A stretch of 52,637 nt of DNA from Schleiferilactobacillus perolens DSM 12744 (GCF_001435585.1 NZ_AZEC01000007.1:68122-120758), one strand, 5' to 3'. Shown: positions 1-7,848, counted from the stretch's first letter. Notes: generated by a model from the letters alone, not told the origin. A program made the numbers and translations.

Positions 1-16
1 TATCTGGAGGCGTCTT

Positions 17-697
17 ATGATCGGTAGTGTTCTGAAGGAAATGCGTGAGGAGATGGGCATTGGCGTCAACCAATTGGCCTCAAGGTCAGGCGTTAGCGCA
101 TCGCAAATCTCCCGGATTGAAAATCAACTTCAAAATTCCCCTACGGTTGAAACTATTCAGAAACTTTCGGTTGCTCTTCGGGATAACGGCGGAAGATTGA
201 TTACTGCGTCCTTAGCAGAAGGGATGAGTCCATACAACTCTAAACGTATAGATACACTCGCTCCTGTTGTGAACGGGCACTCGGCAATCAATACTGAAAT
301 GGTTCGAGTTTACGAAACTATCCATACGGGAAATCCGGCATGGACAGATGAAGATATCATTGGAGAACTAGCAGTACCACCTGAGTTGGTAAAGAAATAT
401 GGACGTGACCATCTGTTTGCCATCACAGTTAAGGGTGAAAGTGTGGATAGACGCATACCAAATGGACACGTGGCGGTTTTTAGTCGTAATCACGAGATAA
501 AAAATGGGTCAATTGTAGCAGTACACATTGGTGATGCAGACGCTGTGGTGCGAGTTTTTGAAAAGACTTCACAGGCCATCATTTTCATGCCGGATTCATG
601 GCTATCGGGATTTCGGTCATATATTTATCGTAAGGATAGTGACCAGAATTTTCGAATTCTCGGAGAATACATCTATTCAACAGATTATCCAATTTAG
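17..697 (+). CDS. XRE/S24-type phage repressor (LexA-like peptidase fold)
   Basis: This is a transcriptional repressor of the cI/LexA type. Residues 1-60 form an XRE helix-turn-helix (QLASRSGVSASQISRIEN) and residues about 130-215 an S24 peptidase-like fold. The ATG is preceded by a GGAGG site. The nucleophile region reads VKGESVDRRIPNG, matching the G-x-S of self-cleaving repressors. The segment that should hold the catalytic lysine reads DAVVRVF, so the lysine seems replaced by arginine and self-cleavage may be lost; that alignment is by eye. In intact phages such a protein controls the lysogeny switch. Here it sits alone at the left edge, so its target promoter may lie outside the window. 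Confidence 0.85.
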   Translation: MIGSVLKEMREEMGIGVNQLASRSGVSASQISRIENQLQNSPTVETIQKLSVALRDNGGRLITASLAEGMSPYNSKRIDTLAPVVNGHSAINTEMVRVYETIHTGNPAWTDEDIIGELAVPPELVKKYGRDHLFAITVKGESVDRRIPNGHVAVFSRNHEIKNGSIVAVHIGDADAVVRVFEKTSQAIIFMPDSWLSGFRSYIYRKDSDQNFRILGEYIYSTDYPI

Positions 698-774
698 AGG
701 CGAACCAATTGGCGGGATGCTTGATTTGAAATGATCGGTGGATAATACTCCCAGCAGTGTTATTCCGACAATAA

Positions 775-969
775 CTGCTATGTTCTCAACGACTGGACAA
801 TTGGTCAAACCATCAAATAAGTAATTCGTTAGGACTTTTTACGAACTCTGTAATTGGAACGTTTTACCCAAAAGTGGATTTGTATCCAGAATTAATTGCA
901 ACACAAATTAAAAAACTTAAGGATTACTTAAAGGGGTCGATTTCGACCCCTTTAAAAGGGAGCCCGTAA
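775..969 (+). pseudogene. Possible 3' remnant of an unknown gene, stop overlapping the KilA-N start
   Basis: An open frame of 64 codons without any usable start codon runs from 775 to a TAA whose last base is the first base of the KilA-N gene's ATG (TAATG). Its protein-like tail contains GTFYPKVDLYPELIATQIKK. The TAATG coupling is typical of genes in one operon, which suggests this was once the end of an upstream gene that lost its 5' part. An ATG frame just upstream (MFSTTGQLVK...) may be a frameshifted piece of the same gene. I do not recognise the family. The intergenic stretch 698-774 shows nothing else. Confidence 0.3.
928..955. repeat. 13-bp perfect inverted repeat just upstream of the KilA-N gene
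   Basis: TTAAAGGGGTCGA (928-940), a 2-base spacer TT, then TCGACCCCTTTAA (943-955) form a perfect dyad ending 13 bases before the KilA-N ATG at 969. The ribosome site AAAAGGGAG directly abuts it. It could act as an operator, a terminator for upstream transcription, or an RNA hairpin affecting initiation. No long T-run follows, which weakens the terminator reading. Confidence 0.6.
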
Positions 970-1832
970 TGATGCGAAAGAAATACGATGAGATTGAAGC
1001 AAAAGGCATGAGCATTAACCTTTTCAGTGACCAGGAAGACGACAATCAGAATGATTTTATCAGTCTCTCTGATATTGCCCGCTATCAAAATCCGGATGCA
1101 CCAAAAGACATTGTCAAGAATTGGATGCGCAACCGTAACAGCTTGGAATTTCTTGGTGTTTGGGAAACGTTGAATAATCCAGACTTCAACGTTAGTGCAT
1201 ATGAATCGATTCTTGGAAAAGCAGGATCAAATGCTTTCGTTATGTCACCGTCAAAGTGGATCTCAGAAACGAATGCTAAGGGAATTGTGTCAAGTCAGGG
1301 ACGAATGGGCGGAACGTATGCCCGCACGGACATTGCATTTGAGTTCGCGTCTTGGGTATCACCAGAATTCAAATTATTTATTATTCAGGATTACCAAGCG
1401 CTCAAGAAAAAGCAACAAGATCCCGAGCAACTTGAGTGGAATGCCAAACGGTTGCTTTCAAAAATCAATAATCGTATTCAAACAGATGCGATTAAGGATC
1501 ACCTAGTTCCCCCGACGTTATCGAAAAGGGAAGCTGGTTATATGTATGCCAGTGAAGCAGATCGAATTTACATGGCACTATTTGGAACAACTGCTCGAAA
1601 GTGGAAAGATGAGCATCCAAATTTAAAGGGAAACATTCGAGATTATGCTACGGTTGAACAGCTTTTGGTATTATCCAATCTCGAAAGTATGAATGCTGAA
1701 TTTATTACGCAGGGTATGGATCCTGCTAAACGCACTCTGAAATTGAATGAGATTGCTCTGCGACAAATGACTTCGCTTCAGTCTGAAGTGACGTCAAAGC
1801 AATTGAAACGCCTGGAAGGTGGAAATAAATAG
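969..1832 (+). CDS. KilA-N domain phage DNA-binding protein
   Basis: Residues about 30-140 match the KilA-N domain of phage antirepressors and DNA-virus proteins. They begin FISLSDIARYQNPDAPKDIV, continue through NWMRNRNSLEFLGVWETLNN, and end with the signature GRMGGTYARTDIAFEFASWV and PEFKLFIIQDYQ. The remainder (about 145-287) is a charged helical region of unknown role. The ribosome site AAAAGGGAG precedes ATG 969, and a second ATG follows at 972. Such proteins usually bind DNA or antagonise repressors during phage induction. A strong terminator ends the unit, and no other phage early gene is next to it, so it is probably a prophage leftover or a cargo regulator. Confidence 0.85.
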   Translation: MMRKKYDEIEAKGMSINLFSDQEDDNQNDFISLSDIARYQNPDAPKDIVKNWMRNRNSLEFLGVWETLNNPDFNVSAYESILGKAGSNAFVMSPSKWISETNAKGIVSSQGRMGGTYARTDIAFEFASWVSPEFKLFIIQDYQALKKKQQDPEQLEWNAKRLLSKINNRIQTDAIKDHLVPPTLSKREAGYMYASEADRIYMALFGTTARKWKDEHPNLKGNIRDYATVEQLLVLSNLESMNAEFITQGMDPAKRTLKLNEIALRQMTSLQSEVTSKQLKRLEGGNK

Positions 1833-1841
1833 TGTTTTTTT

Positions 1842-1862
1842 GCCCCCTCGGGGGCTTTTTTT
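1842..1862 (+). terminator. Intrinsic terminator after the KilA-N gene
   Basis: The stem GCCCCC/GGGGGC with a tiny loop is followed by a run of seven T residues, ten bases past the KilA-N stop. Confidence 0.9.
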
Positions 1863-2147
1863 ATTGATGAAAACGCAACAAAAATACTGGAACCAGTGAT
1901 CTATCGAAAACCAATCTTTGATAATACACATTGTTCGGTATTAAACACCTCACCTCAGATGGTCTTAAAAACACCCAAGTGATAATCATACCGGTGCGCA
2001 AAGGTCATAATTGGTTCAACATTAATGACCGAAAATGGTTCACTAGATCTTGAGAGTTACAGACTGTTTATTTTGCGAATTCAATAGGAATGAAAAAATC
2101 GCTTAAAGTGATAAAATGAACTTGATCAAGGAAATGAGGAGATTATT
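1863..2147 (+). promoter_or_regulatory. Intergenic region with a candidate promoter for the RnlA-like gene
   Basis: No convincing coding frame is visible here. Near its right end an extended -10 element is present (TGA then TAAAAT at 2112-2117), followed by a 10-bp palindrome CTTGATCAAG (2121-2130) and a ribosome site (GAGGAG) before ATG 2148. No good -35 is seen. The palindrome lies in the predicted 5' leader and could be a regulatory site. No small antitoxin gene is detectable here. Confidence 0.4.
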
Positions 2148-3695
2148 ATGCCATATGTTGTTATTGCGGATCCAGCACACACCAAGATAGTTGCCACTTT
2201 TACTGAAGCACAGGATATTGCCCGGGGAACTTCGGGGTCTTTAATCAAGCGAGTGGAGTCTGAAAAAGAGGGCGTAGAATATATTTTATTGCATGGCACC
2301 AAACCCTTCAGATTTTCTCAGTCAACTAAGGCTGAAATTGATGGGGCAATCACAGAGCTGATTAGAAGTCTATCTTCTGAAAAAAAAGAGGGCGTGATTA
2401 TCGCGAACGGGGCTGCAAATACAAATAAGGCCGGTTATGGCTATTGGATATTTAAGAAGGACGAAGAAGGGTTCATACATCACACCGAAGTCCAACAGAC
2501 GATTTCAATTGGCCAAATCGCCAGTGTAGATTATTCTGCAGGAAGTCAGTATTATCAAATGATTGCACTGATAGAGGCTTTAAATAATGCAATTCAAATG
2601 CGTATTAAAAAAGCCACAATCATTTCCAATGCGGAACTGTTCATCAAGGTGGCAGAAAAAACTTTTTCCCCAGGTGCAACGAATACACGATATTGGTCAG
2701 CCCAGTTGGCAAATATCCAAGAAAATCTGAAATTAGATTGGATCAGTGTGAGCAACAGCAAACATTCATCTTATATGCAAGAATGTCAGGCGTTAGCTCA
2801 AGAAGCTGCGAAAGGATCAAGAGATTCGAAGTCTGAGGACTTTTTGTTTACAGTATCTGGGAGACATTTGGACTCTGTAAAAGATTTACTTACCAATCAT
2901 CATTTTCTCGCAAAGCCAATCGACGGGTCAGACGGTTCCTATCCGCTTTCCGATCCATACACTGGAGTGACTTTGAAGTTAGTTAGTAATTCGAGTGGGT
3001 TCGGGGAATCGTTTGCGGTTGTGAAAGGTTCAGATTATACAAAGATCAAAGAAGTCACACAATATCTGACGCATGGCGTTTCTTCGGTATTACCACTGGC
3101 ATACGATATTGTCTTCAATCGACCTTTGTCAATTTCTTCTGCTTCATCAGAATGGGCATATTCGTCGTTTCCTTTGGGATTTAATACTGAAGTAGATGAC
3201 GTCATTCGCAATTTAATGTTAAATGTGGCCAGCAGCTACATTGAACTGAGTGAAACGAATATCACCCCTAAGTGGGATTTCACACACTTTGCACAATCTA
3301 CGTACTGGCTGATTGAGGCAATATTGGGTCGAGCTTTAAACAAAATTGGAATTACCTACCCTAGAATGCATAAAGCTTCTAAGGATCCAAAGAAGCGTCA
3401 GCGAATACCTGTGTACAGTTTTGATATGTTCTCACGCATTCAGGATGGGGAGATAGTGCATTACCAATTGCAGACCACGGCTAAAGCAAGTATCGGAAAT
3501 GATGCGGAAGAAGCCAAAGTTAAATTCGTAGAGGATCTTTATACTTATTACAATCTGGTACGAAATAAATATTCACATGCTCCCCGAGAAGAACACTTCA
3601 AACAAAATACTAAGCAGGAGGTTCTGAAACAGATTACAGAGGGTGCAGCTCTCTGTGATCAGTATTACAACCTTTTTCTTTCCTCCAACAAATGA
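2148..3695 (+). CDS. RNase H1-like pseudoenzyme fused to an RnlA-family (RNase LS) HEPN toxin
   Basis: Three parts are visible. Residues 2-50 resemble the viroplasmin/RNase H1 hybrid-binding domain. Residues about 80-222 resemble an RNase HI fold (IIANGAANTNKAGYGYW, then SQYYQMIALIEAL, ATIISNAELF, QECQALAQEAA). Its four catalytic acid positions read N87, Q137, N161 and Q214 instead of D, E, D, D, so it should be inactive. Residues about 233-515 resemble E. coli RnlA: a TBP-like repeat (NSSGFGESFAVVKGSDYTKI) and a C-terminal HEPN domain with the RX4H motif R472-NKYS-H477, preceded by YYNLV as RnlA has FFNVE. RnlA is an mRNA endonuclease toxin with anti-phage function, activated in E. coli by separate RNase HI. 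No RnlB-like antitoxin is adjacent; a terminator follows. The architecture is read by eye from motifs. Confidence 0.75.
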   Translation: MPYVVIADPAHTKIVATFTEAQDIARGTSGSLIKRVESEKEGVEYILLHGTKPFRFSQSTKAEIDGAITELIRSLSSEKKEGVIIANGAANTNKAGYGYWIFKKDEEGFIHHTEVQQTISIGQIASVDYSAGSQYYQMIALIEALNNAIQMRIKKATIISNAELFIKVAEKTFSPGATNTRYWSAQLANIQENLKLDWISVSNSKHSSYMQECQALAQEAAKGSRDSKSEDFLFTVSGRHLDSVKDLLTNHHFLAKPIDGSDGSYPLSDPYTGVTLKLVSNSSGFGESFAVVKGSDYTKIKEVTQYLTHGVSSVLPLAYDIVFNRPLSISSASSEWAYSSFPLGFNTEVDDVIRNLMLNVASSYIELSETNITPKWDFTHFAQSTYWLIEAILGRALNKIGITYPRMHKASKDPKKRQRIPVYSFDMFSRIQDGEIVHYQLQTTAKASIGNDAEEAKVKFVEDLYTYYNLVRNKYSHAPREEHFKQNTKQEVLKQITEGAALCDQYYNLFLSSNK

Positions 3696-3713
3696 AAAAT
3701 TTCTTCAATCGTT

Positions 3714-3754
3714 AAGCACACTATCGTTATCTTGCAGGAGTGGTGTGCTTTTTT
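3714..3754 (+). terminator. Terminator after the RnlA-like gene
   Basis: AAGCACAC (3714-3721) pairs with GTGTGCTT (3743-3750) and is followed by TTTT. The loop is about 21 bases, so it is less compact than usual. Confidence 0.6.
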
Positions 3755-3843
3755 ACGTTAGTCGCGGCAACATTCGAGTGTTGCGTGTGAATGACGTCCA
3801 TGAAGTCAAAGCAACCAATCGGCTAAAGACATTTCTAACCACG

Positions 3844-4293
3844 TCAGGGTTGAGCAGGAGCCACCAATGCAAAATACTGCCACATCCAATGCGGCAGATC
3901 GTAGTGATCGAGAACCGCATTATAATTCATCGGCGACACCTTTTTATCCCCAAAAATAAGTTCAAACATAAAGCAGTTAGCTTGATATTCGGTGTCCCCA
4001 ACCATCGGCTCCGCCCCAATGCGGCTAAAGAAGTTGGTATTAAACCCTTTATGTAAAACGCAGTGTCCCAGCTCGTGACCGCAGACGGCAATATTGGTCA
4101 GATCACTATTCTGTTTATTGAGTACAATGTTGGGGATACGGTGGGAATGCAAGCTGTACCCCATAATTGTGTCGCCCAAATATTGCCACCGAACTGCAAC
4201 GCCAATATCTTTGGCAATTTTGAACGGATCGTGTGTGTGATATTGGTCAATTAGTTTGGCAGCCGCATCAATTGCGTCATTTGCGCTCCCCAT
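3844..4293 (-). CDS. ImmA/IrrE-family metallopeptidase
   Basis: The 149-residue protein carries the zinc-protease motif HELGH (in AVCGHELGHCVLHKGF) and a downstream acidic helix (DTEYQANCFMFELI). This is the standard layout of ImmA, which cleaves the partner repressor during induction of phages and ICEs. It lies 18 bases downstream of a cI-type repressor gene on the same strand, the usual ImmR-ImmA arrangement. It is probably co-transcribed from the promoter at 4765-4793 and belongs to the collapsed prophage. Confidence 0.9.
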   Translation of the reverse strand: MGSANDAIDAAAKLIDQYHTHDPFKIAKDIGVAVRWQYLGDTIMGYSLHSHRIPNIVLNKQNSDLTNIAVCGHELGHCVLHKGFNTNFFSRIGAEPMVGDTEYQANCFMFELIFGDKKVSPMNYNAVLDHYDLPHWMWQYFALVAPAQP

Positions 4294-4311
4294 AGCAAAG
4301 GCACCTCCCCC

Positions 4312-4746
4312 TTATTGTTCACTCCCACGAAACTTGTTGGGAGTGAATTTTTTCTTGGCCAATTCTTTGGACAGTGTGATTGTCTGCCGTAAAGAAGCCT
4401 CCAATAAAGCCCGATCTTCATCAGAAAGTTCGGCACCATTTTTAAAGAAGTTGATTCCTGACTTATTGGTGACACCCGCCAGCACATCTTCCAATTCCGT
4501 TTCGATGTCCCTTTTATCCTTCTTGGTCAACGCATAGTAGTGGCGTTTGTCTGATACACCCAGCAAGTAATCAATGGACACGTCAAAAAACTGGGCCACT
4601 TTCTTTAGCGTTTCCTGGTCAGGAGTCCGTTGGTTCTTTTCATATAGAGAAACGGATGCCTTGGACACATCCATTAGTTTGCCCAAATCGGATTGGGTCA
4701 TGTGTTTCTCAGTGCGCAATGCCCTGAGACGTTCTCCGAAACTCAT
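4312..4746 (-). CDS. XRE-family prophage repressor (cI/ImmR-like)
   Basis: Residues 5-62 form a helix-turn-helix of the XRE class (RLRALRTEKHMTQSDLGKLM, KASVSLYEKNQRTPD, FDVSIDYLLGVSD). The C-terminal half is short and charged and has no S24 peptidase, as expected when cleavage is done by a separate ImmA partner, which lies directly downstream. Its start has a GAGGTGATG site. It probably binds the repeated GTAAAC or TAGTCGAC elements in the divergent control region to its right. Confidence 0.9.
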   Translation of the reverse strand: MSFGERLRALRTEKHMTQSDLGKLMDVSKASVSLYEKNQRTPDQETLKKVAQFFDVSIDYLLGVSDKRHYYALTKKDKRDIETELEDVLAGVTNKSGINFFKNGAELSDEDRALLEASLRQTITLSKELAKKKFTPNKFRGSEQ

Positions 4747-4930
4747 GTCATCACCTCACTGAACATTCTACTGTATACAGATAGTAAACTCAACAAGTTT
4801 AAAAATAGTTGACTTTTCGGTTGACAATTAGTCGACAGTGGGATAATATAGTTTACGTAAAGTTGATTAACGGCAATTCTTCAGTCTTTTAAAAGCCAGG
4901 AGTAAACGGATAGTCGACTAACGCATGCGA
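4747..4930. promoter_or_regulatory. Divergent prophage promoter/operator region
   Basis: Leftward promoter for the repressor: TTGAGT (4788-4793 on the minus strand), 17-base spacer, TAGAAT (4765-4770). Rightward promoter: TTGACA (4821-4826), 17-base spacer, TAATAT (4844-4849). Repeated elements that could be operators are GTAAAC half-sites near 4784, 4851 (inverted) and 4903, GTCGAC within 4829-4840, and the perfect palindrome TAGTCGACTA (4911-4920). This is the layout of a lysogeny switch, but early genes are missing on the right side. Confidence 0.7.
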
Positions 4931-4938
4931 TATATTAA

Positions 4939-5049
4939 GCACCACACATAATTGTCGGGATCAAAGTCAACAGTGTGAAAACGAGAGGCGGTGATGATGT
5001 GTCAGTTTCGTTGAGGCAAGGAAAAGCATCAACGATCAGACGATTGTGA
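4939..5049 (+). pseudogene. Possible 3' remnant of a phage late gene
   Basis: A start-less open frame ends in RGGDDVSVSLRQGKASTIRR and then a stop. The composition resembles the C-terminal end of a phage structural or tail-associated protein, but the family is not recognised. It lies immediately after the early promoter region, so a deletion seems to have joined the repressor end of a prophage to its lysis end. Confidence 0.3.
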
Positions 5050-5097
5050 GTATTTGTAGAAACCGGAGCGAGAAAACATAGAAGGGAGGTGAGAGGA

Positions 5098-5157
5098 ATG
5101 AAGGCTATCCGTTCCCCAACCAAGTCAGTCGAAGTTATCTGGTTCATTACTCAATAA
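5098..5157 (+). CDS. 19-residue ORF upstream of the lysin gene
   Basis: A tiny frame (MKAIRSPTKSVEVIWFITQ) has a very strong ribosome site (GGGAGGTGAGAGGA) and ends 15 bases before the lysin ATG. It may be a truncated holin-region gene or a translated leader. No family can be assigned. Confidence 0.25.
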   Translation: MKAIRSPTKSVEVIWFITQ

Positions 5158-5172
5158 AAAGGAGATTTTAAC

Positions 5173-6168
5173 ATGGCAAATCAAAATTATACTGGCGGCG
5201 ACATGGTCAATGCCGGCTACCGGATTAGTCAAGCCAATTTAAGCTTGATCAAGAAATATGCAAAAGCCAACAACATCGTACCCAGCTTCATGGTGGCGCA
5301 AATGTATGTGGAAAGTCACTGGGGCGCACCGGATACTTCCGTTGTCGGTGTCTCGGATAATAACTGGAGCGGCATTTCTGAACCATTCAGCGTACCTGGC
5401 GACCTCGGCGTCACAATGTGGCAAGGTACGCGACGGGCTGAAGGCGGATATTACGTGCACTTCAATTCACTTGAGGACTATTTCAAAGCATACGCATACT
5501 TGCTTTCTACACGTAACGGTATCTATAAAGTGGCTGGTACGACAACCATCGACGCTTTTTGCAGAGGGTTATTCCAAGTTGGCGGAGCCACTTATAATTA
5601 CGCTGAAGCCGGTTACGAAAGCTATCGGAACTTACTGATTCCGACATACAACGCAATTCTGCAGCAAAATGGCGATAAAGTGAAACAATTGGATCAAGGA
5701 GAAGGAGAAGACGACGATATGGATTTCAATAAATTAACAGCGGTTCGGCCGCTTTACACGTATGGTGTCGCTTATGTGACAAATCAGGCAGGTTCCCAAA
5801 TTTATAGTCAAACAAATTTTGCCAGCCCGACCGGTAAGAAGTTACCCTTTGGCAGTGCATGGTTAGTTGGCGGCGAGACAGATGGATTCTTGCTTGTCGG
5901 CAGCAACGATCACATCCCCGTGTACGACGTGTACCTGCGTCGTAACCCGGGCATGACCCGTAACGACTTCCGCCAAGTCACCATCGCGGTCACGGTGGAC
6001 AACGCCTGGACTCAGAAGGTACCGAAGAAGAACCAAGTCGGCGAACGGCATTTAGATAAGAACTCTGAATGGATTGTGACTAATCAAAACAAGGATGGCG
6101 ATGAACTGTTCTTCGAGATTGGGCAGGGCGTTTGGATTTCTGCGACTAAGGTTGGTATTCGGCTGTAA
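5173..6168 (+). CDS. Phage-type glucosaminidase endolysin with SH3-type wall-binding repeats
   Basis: Residues about 15-165 form a glucosaminidase (GH73-like) domain (KYAKANNIVPSFMVAQMYVE, then the SDNNWSGIS and YYVHFNSLEDYFKAYAYLLS regions), which cleaves N-acetylglucosaminyl bonds in peptidoglycan. An acidic linker (GEGEDDD) leads to two SH3-type wall-binding modules (residues about 195-330; ATPTGKKLP-like and GSAWLV, IGQGVWISATK). There is no signal peptide, as usual for phage lysins that leave the cell through a holin. The ribosome site is AAGGAG. The same module type occurs in several host hydrolases further right. No intact holin gene is seen upstream. Confidence 0.85.
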   Translation: MANQNYTGGDMVNAGYRISQANLSLIKKYAKANNIVPSFMVAQMYVESHWGAPDTSVVGVSDNNWSGISEPFSVPGDLGVTMWQGTRRAEGGYYVHFNSLEDYFKAYAYLLSTRNGIYKVAGTTTIDAFCRGLFQVGGATYNYAEAGYESYRNLLIPTYNAILQQNGDKVKQLDQGEGEDDDMDFNKLTAVRPLYTYGVAYVTNQAGSQIYSQTNFASPTGKKLPFGSAWLVGGETDGFLLVGSNDHIPVYDVYLRRNPGMTRNDFRQVTIAVTVDNAWTQKVPKKNQVGERHLDKNSEWIVTNQNKDGDELFFEIGQGVWISATKVGIRL

Positions 6169-6187
6169 AGTTTTCGAGTAGTGGTTT

Positions 6188-6217
6188 GGCCCCTGGAGAG
6201 TGCTCTGGGGGCCTTTT
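6188..6217 (+). terminator. Terminator after the lysin gene
   Basis: GGCCCC (6188-6193) pairs with GGGGCC (6208-6213), extended by imperfect pairing inside, followed by TTTT. Confidence 0.7.
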
Positions 6218-6339
6218 GTGTTCTCTAGTCTCTGGGTAAATTTTTCTCTTTTATGAAAGTGAAAAAGAAGATGGCATCAATTGACAGTAAACGATGAGTG
6301 AATTAATCCGCTGTGAAAGGACACCACTAAAAGGAAGTA

Positions 6340-7227
6340 CTAACTATTGTTTGCTTTACGCTTCGAGTTAGCAATGAAAGTTTCCTTGGAAAAAGCGCCT
6401 TTATAAACTTCTTCGTCAAGAAAGCGCAGCACTTCTTTTAACGGTTTCTTCTCGGTTGGGATTTGAATTTTTTTGCTTTTGACTTTAATTTTTAGACCAG
6501 CCGCTTTTGCCATTGACTGAATTTTTTTGGCGCTAAAATCAGCAAGGACCTCTGAGTCGTTGATGGACGCAATTTTTCTTCTCATCCAATCGTCGGATTG
6601 TTCAATAAAAGTCTTCTTGTCGGGCACATCTAGCACATCAGACTGGCTAAACTGCTCAACTTCACTATCCGTTGCGACACGATAATACTGACTGAGATCG
6701 AAGATTTGACGTGTAAAATAATAGGACTCAAATTGAAGCTCACTAACAGCAAATAGGCAATCGACAGTGTCGCTGATACTAATTCCCCAACGGGATTCTT
6801 TTTGAAAGGTATCGTGATCAAAAAACAAATTAATTCGTCTGGTAGAGAGATATTGGTCACGTCGGAACCGTTGAAACGCGACAGTAAACGACTCTGTATT
6901 ATTACTTTCCTGTAGGTCACCTACAAATATTGCACGAATATCCGGCGAATCATTGTCGGAACGACTAAGCGTGGGGAGCGATAGTGGCTTTCGAATCGCA
7001 TCAAGAATGTTATCCTCAATCACAAACTCTTCAATTATCAACGATTCATCTGAATCGGGTTTGTATTTTCCGTCAAAAGGAATCTTTTCCTTCTCGTTCA
7101 GTCGAGAAACACTTCTTGAAAAAATTCCACAAATTTCTTTTTGGCTTGGATCATCCATATTGATCAGATAAACGCCGGGACCGTCGTTTTGATTGACCAA
7201 CGCAAAAACCGAACTTTTTTCAAACAT
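6340..7227 (-). CDS. kwaB: Kiwa anti-phage system protein KwaB (DUF4868)
   Basis: The 295-residue protein matches DUF4868. The most telling stretches are DSPDIRAIFVGDL, AFQRFRRDQYLSTRRINLFF, the region around residues 165-200 (WGISISDTVDCLFAVSELQF, then YYFTRQIFDLSQYYRVATD) and the C-terminal basic segment. DUF4868 defines KwaB, the soluble DNA-associated effector of the two-gene Kiwa system. It starts three bases after the stop of the upstream four-helix membrane gene, with a GGGGGG ribosome site inside that gene's end, so the two are translationally linked. The pairing with a KwaA-like gene makes the assignment strong. Confidence 0.85.
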   Translation of the reverse strand: MFEKSSVFALVNQNDGPGVYLINMDDPSQKEICGIFSRSVSRLNEKEKIPFDGKYKPDSDESLIIEEFVIEDNILDAIRKPLSLPTLSRSDNDSPDIRAIFVGDLQESNNTESFTVAFQRFRRDQYLSTRRINLFFDHDTFQKESRWGISISDTVDCLFAVSELQFESYYFTRQIFDLSQYYRVATDSEVEQFSQSDVLDVPDKKTFIEQSDDWMRRKIASINDSEVLADFSAKKIQSMAKAAGLKIKVKSKKIQIPTEKKPLKEVLRFLDEEVYKGAFSKETFIANSKRKANNS

Positions 7228-7230
7228 TAC

Positions 7231-7764
7231 TTATCCCCCCTGAGTGTCAATAAGTGTCTTTTCAAACATGCGGATCACTTGCGTCACGTTAGACTTATCC
7301 CGAAGGTGCTTCTTTTTTGAAATAAGCAACAGGTCACTAATCCCCGAAGATTCAGTTGCCAGTTTGTAGAAATGATAACCCATGACGTACAATATAAAGT
7401 TTGGATACGCGACAACTGCTGACGTGGCCACGATAAGTAAAATAAAGGAAATTATGGTTAGAGTTACAACACTGAAGCCAGATACTCGTAAATTGACAAG
7501 GGGCAGAAGGTATGTAAATACATAGCCAACTATCCAAGGGTCTCGAGATGCAACTCCGCTAACTGTGATTTCTCTGCTAGGAAGATGTCTTATGCCGTAT
7601 CTGAAGCTGTGCTTAAATAAGTAAGTCAGAATTATCGCTATGCAGATCAGCAGCACTGACAATTTCCACTCATCAGTTTTCAGCCACAAGGTAAGCGCAG
7701 CCACAAACAGAAGTGGAACCGAATTTGAAGTCATATAAAGGGCTCTCTGCAACCAATTCGCCAT
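7231..7764 (-). CDS. kwaA: Kiwa anti-phage system membrane protein KwaA
   Basis: The 177-residue protein has four predicted membrane helices (residues about 13-30, 35-52, 78-97 and 102-130) and a basic cytoplasmic tail (LLLISKKKHLRDKSNVTQV). Size, topology and position directly upstream of a DUF4868 gene identify it as KwaA, the membrane sensor of Kiwa. A longer reading frame begins at 7782, but GGAGG lies seven bases before the ATG at 7764 (MANWLQRALYMTSNS), so that start is preferred. The two genes form an operon running left, probably from the promoter at 7820-7848. Confidence 0.8.
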   Translation of the reverse strand: MANWLQRALYMTSNSVPLLFVAALTLWLKTDEWKLSVLLICIAIILTYLFKHSFRYGIRHLPSREITVSGVASRDPWIVGYVFTYLLPLVNLRVSGFSVVTLTIISFILLIVATSAVVAYPNFILYVMGYHFYKLATESSGISDLLLISKKKHLRDKSNVTQVIRMFEKTLIDTQGG

Positions 7765-7819
7765 AGTTTTGCCTCCGACCATGAAATGACTTCGTAAATG
7801 CTGTCCATTCGACTAATTC

Positions 7820-7848
7820 ATCGTATTCTTCGATTCGATATTTGTCAA
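7820..7848 (-). promoter_or_regulatory. Candidate promoter of the Kiwa operon
   Basis: On the minus strand TTGACA (7843-7848) is separated by 17 bases from TACGAT (7820-7825), about 55 bases upstream of the kwaA start. Confidence 0.55.

Noticed and set aside
3643-4056. Plus-strand frame overlapping the RnlA-like stop as a possible antitoxin
   Set aside because: It runs antisense through the ImmA gene and across a terminator, lacks a ribosome site and has no antitoxin-like features.
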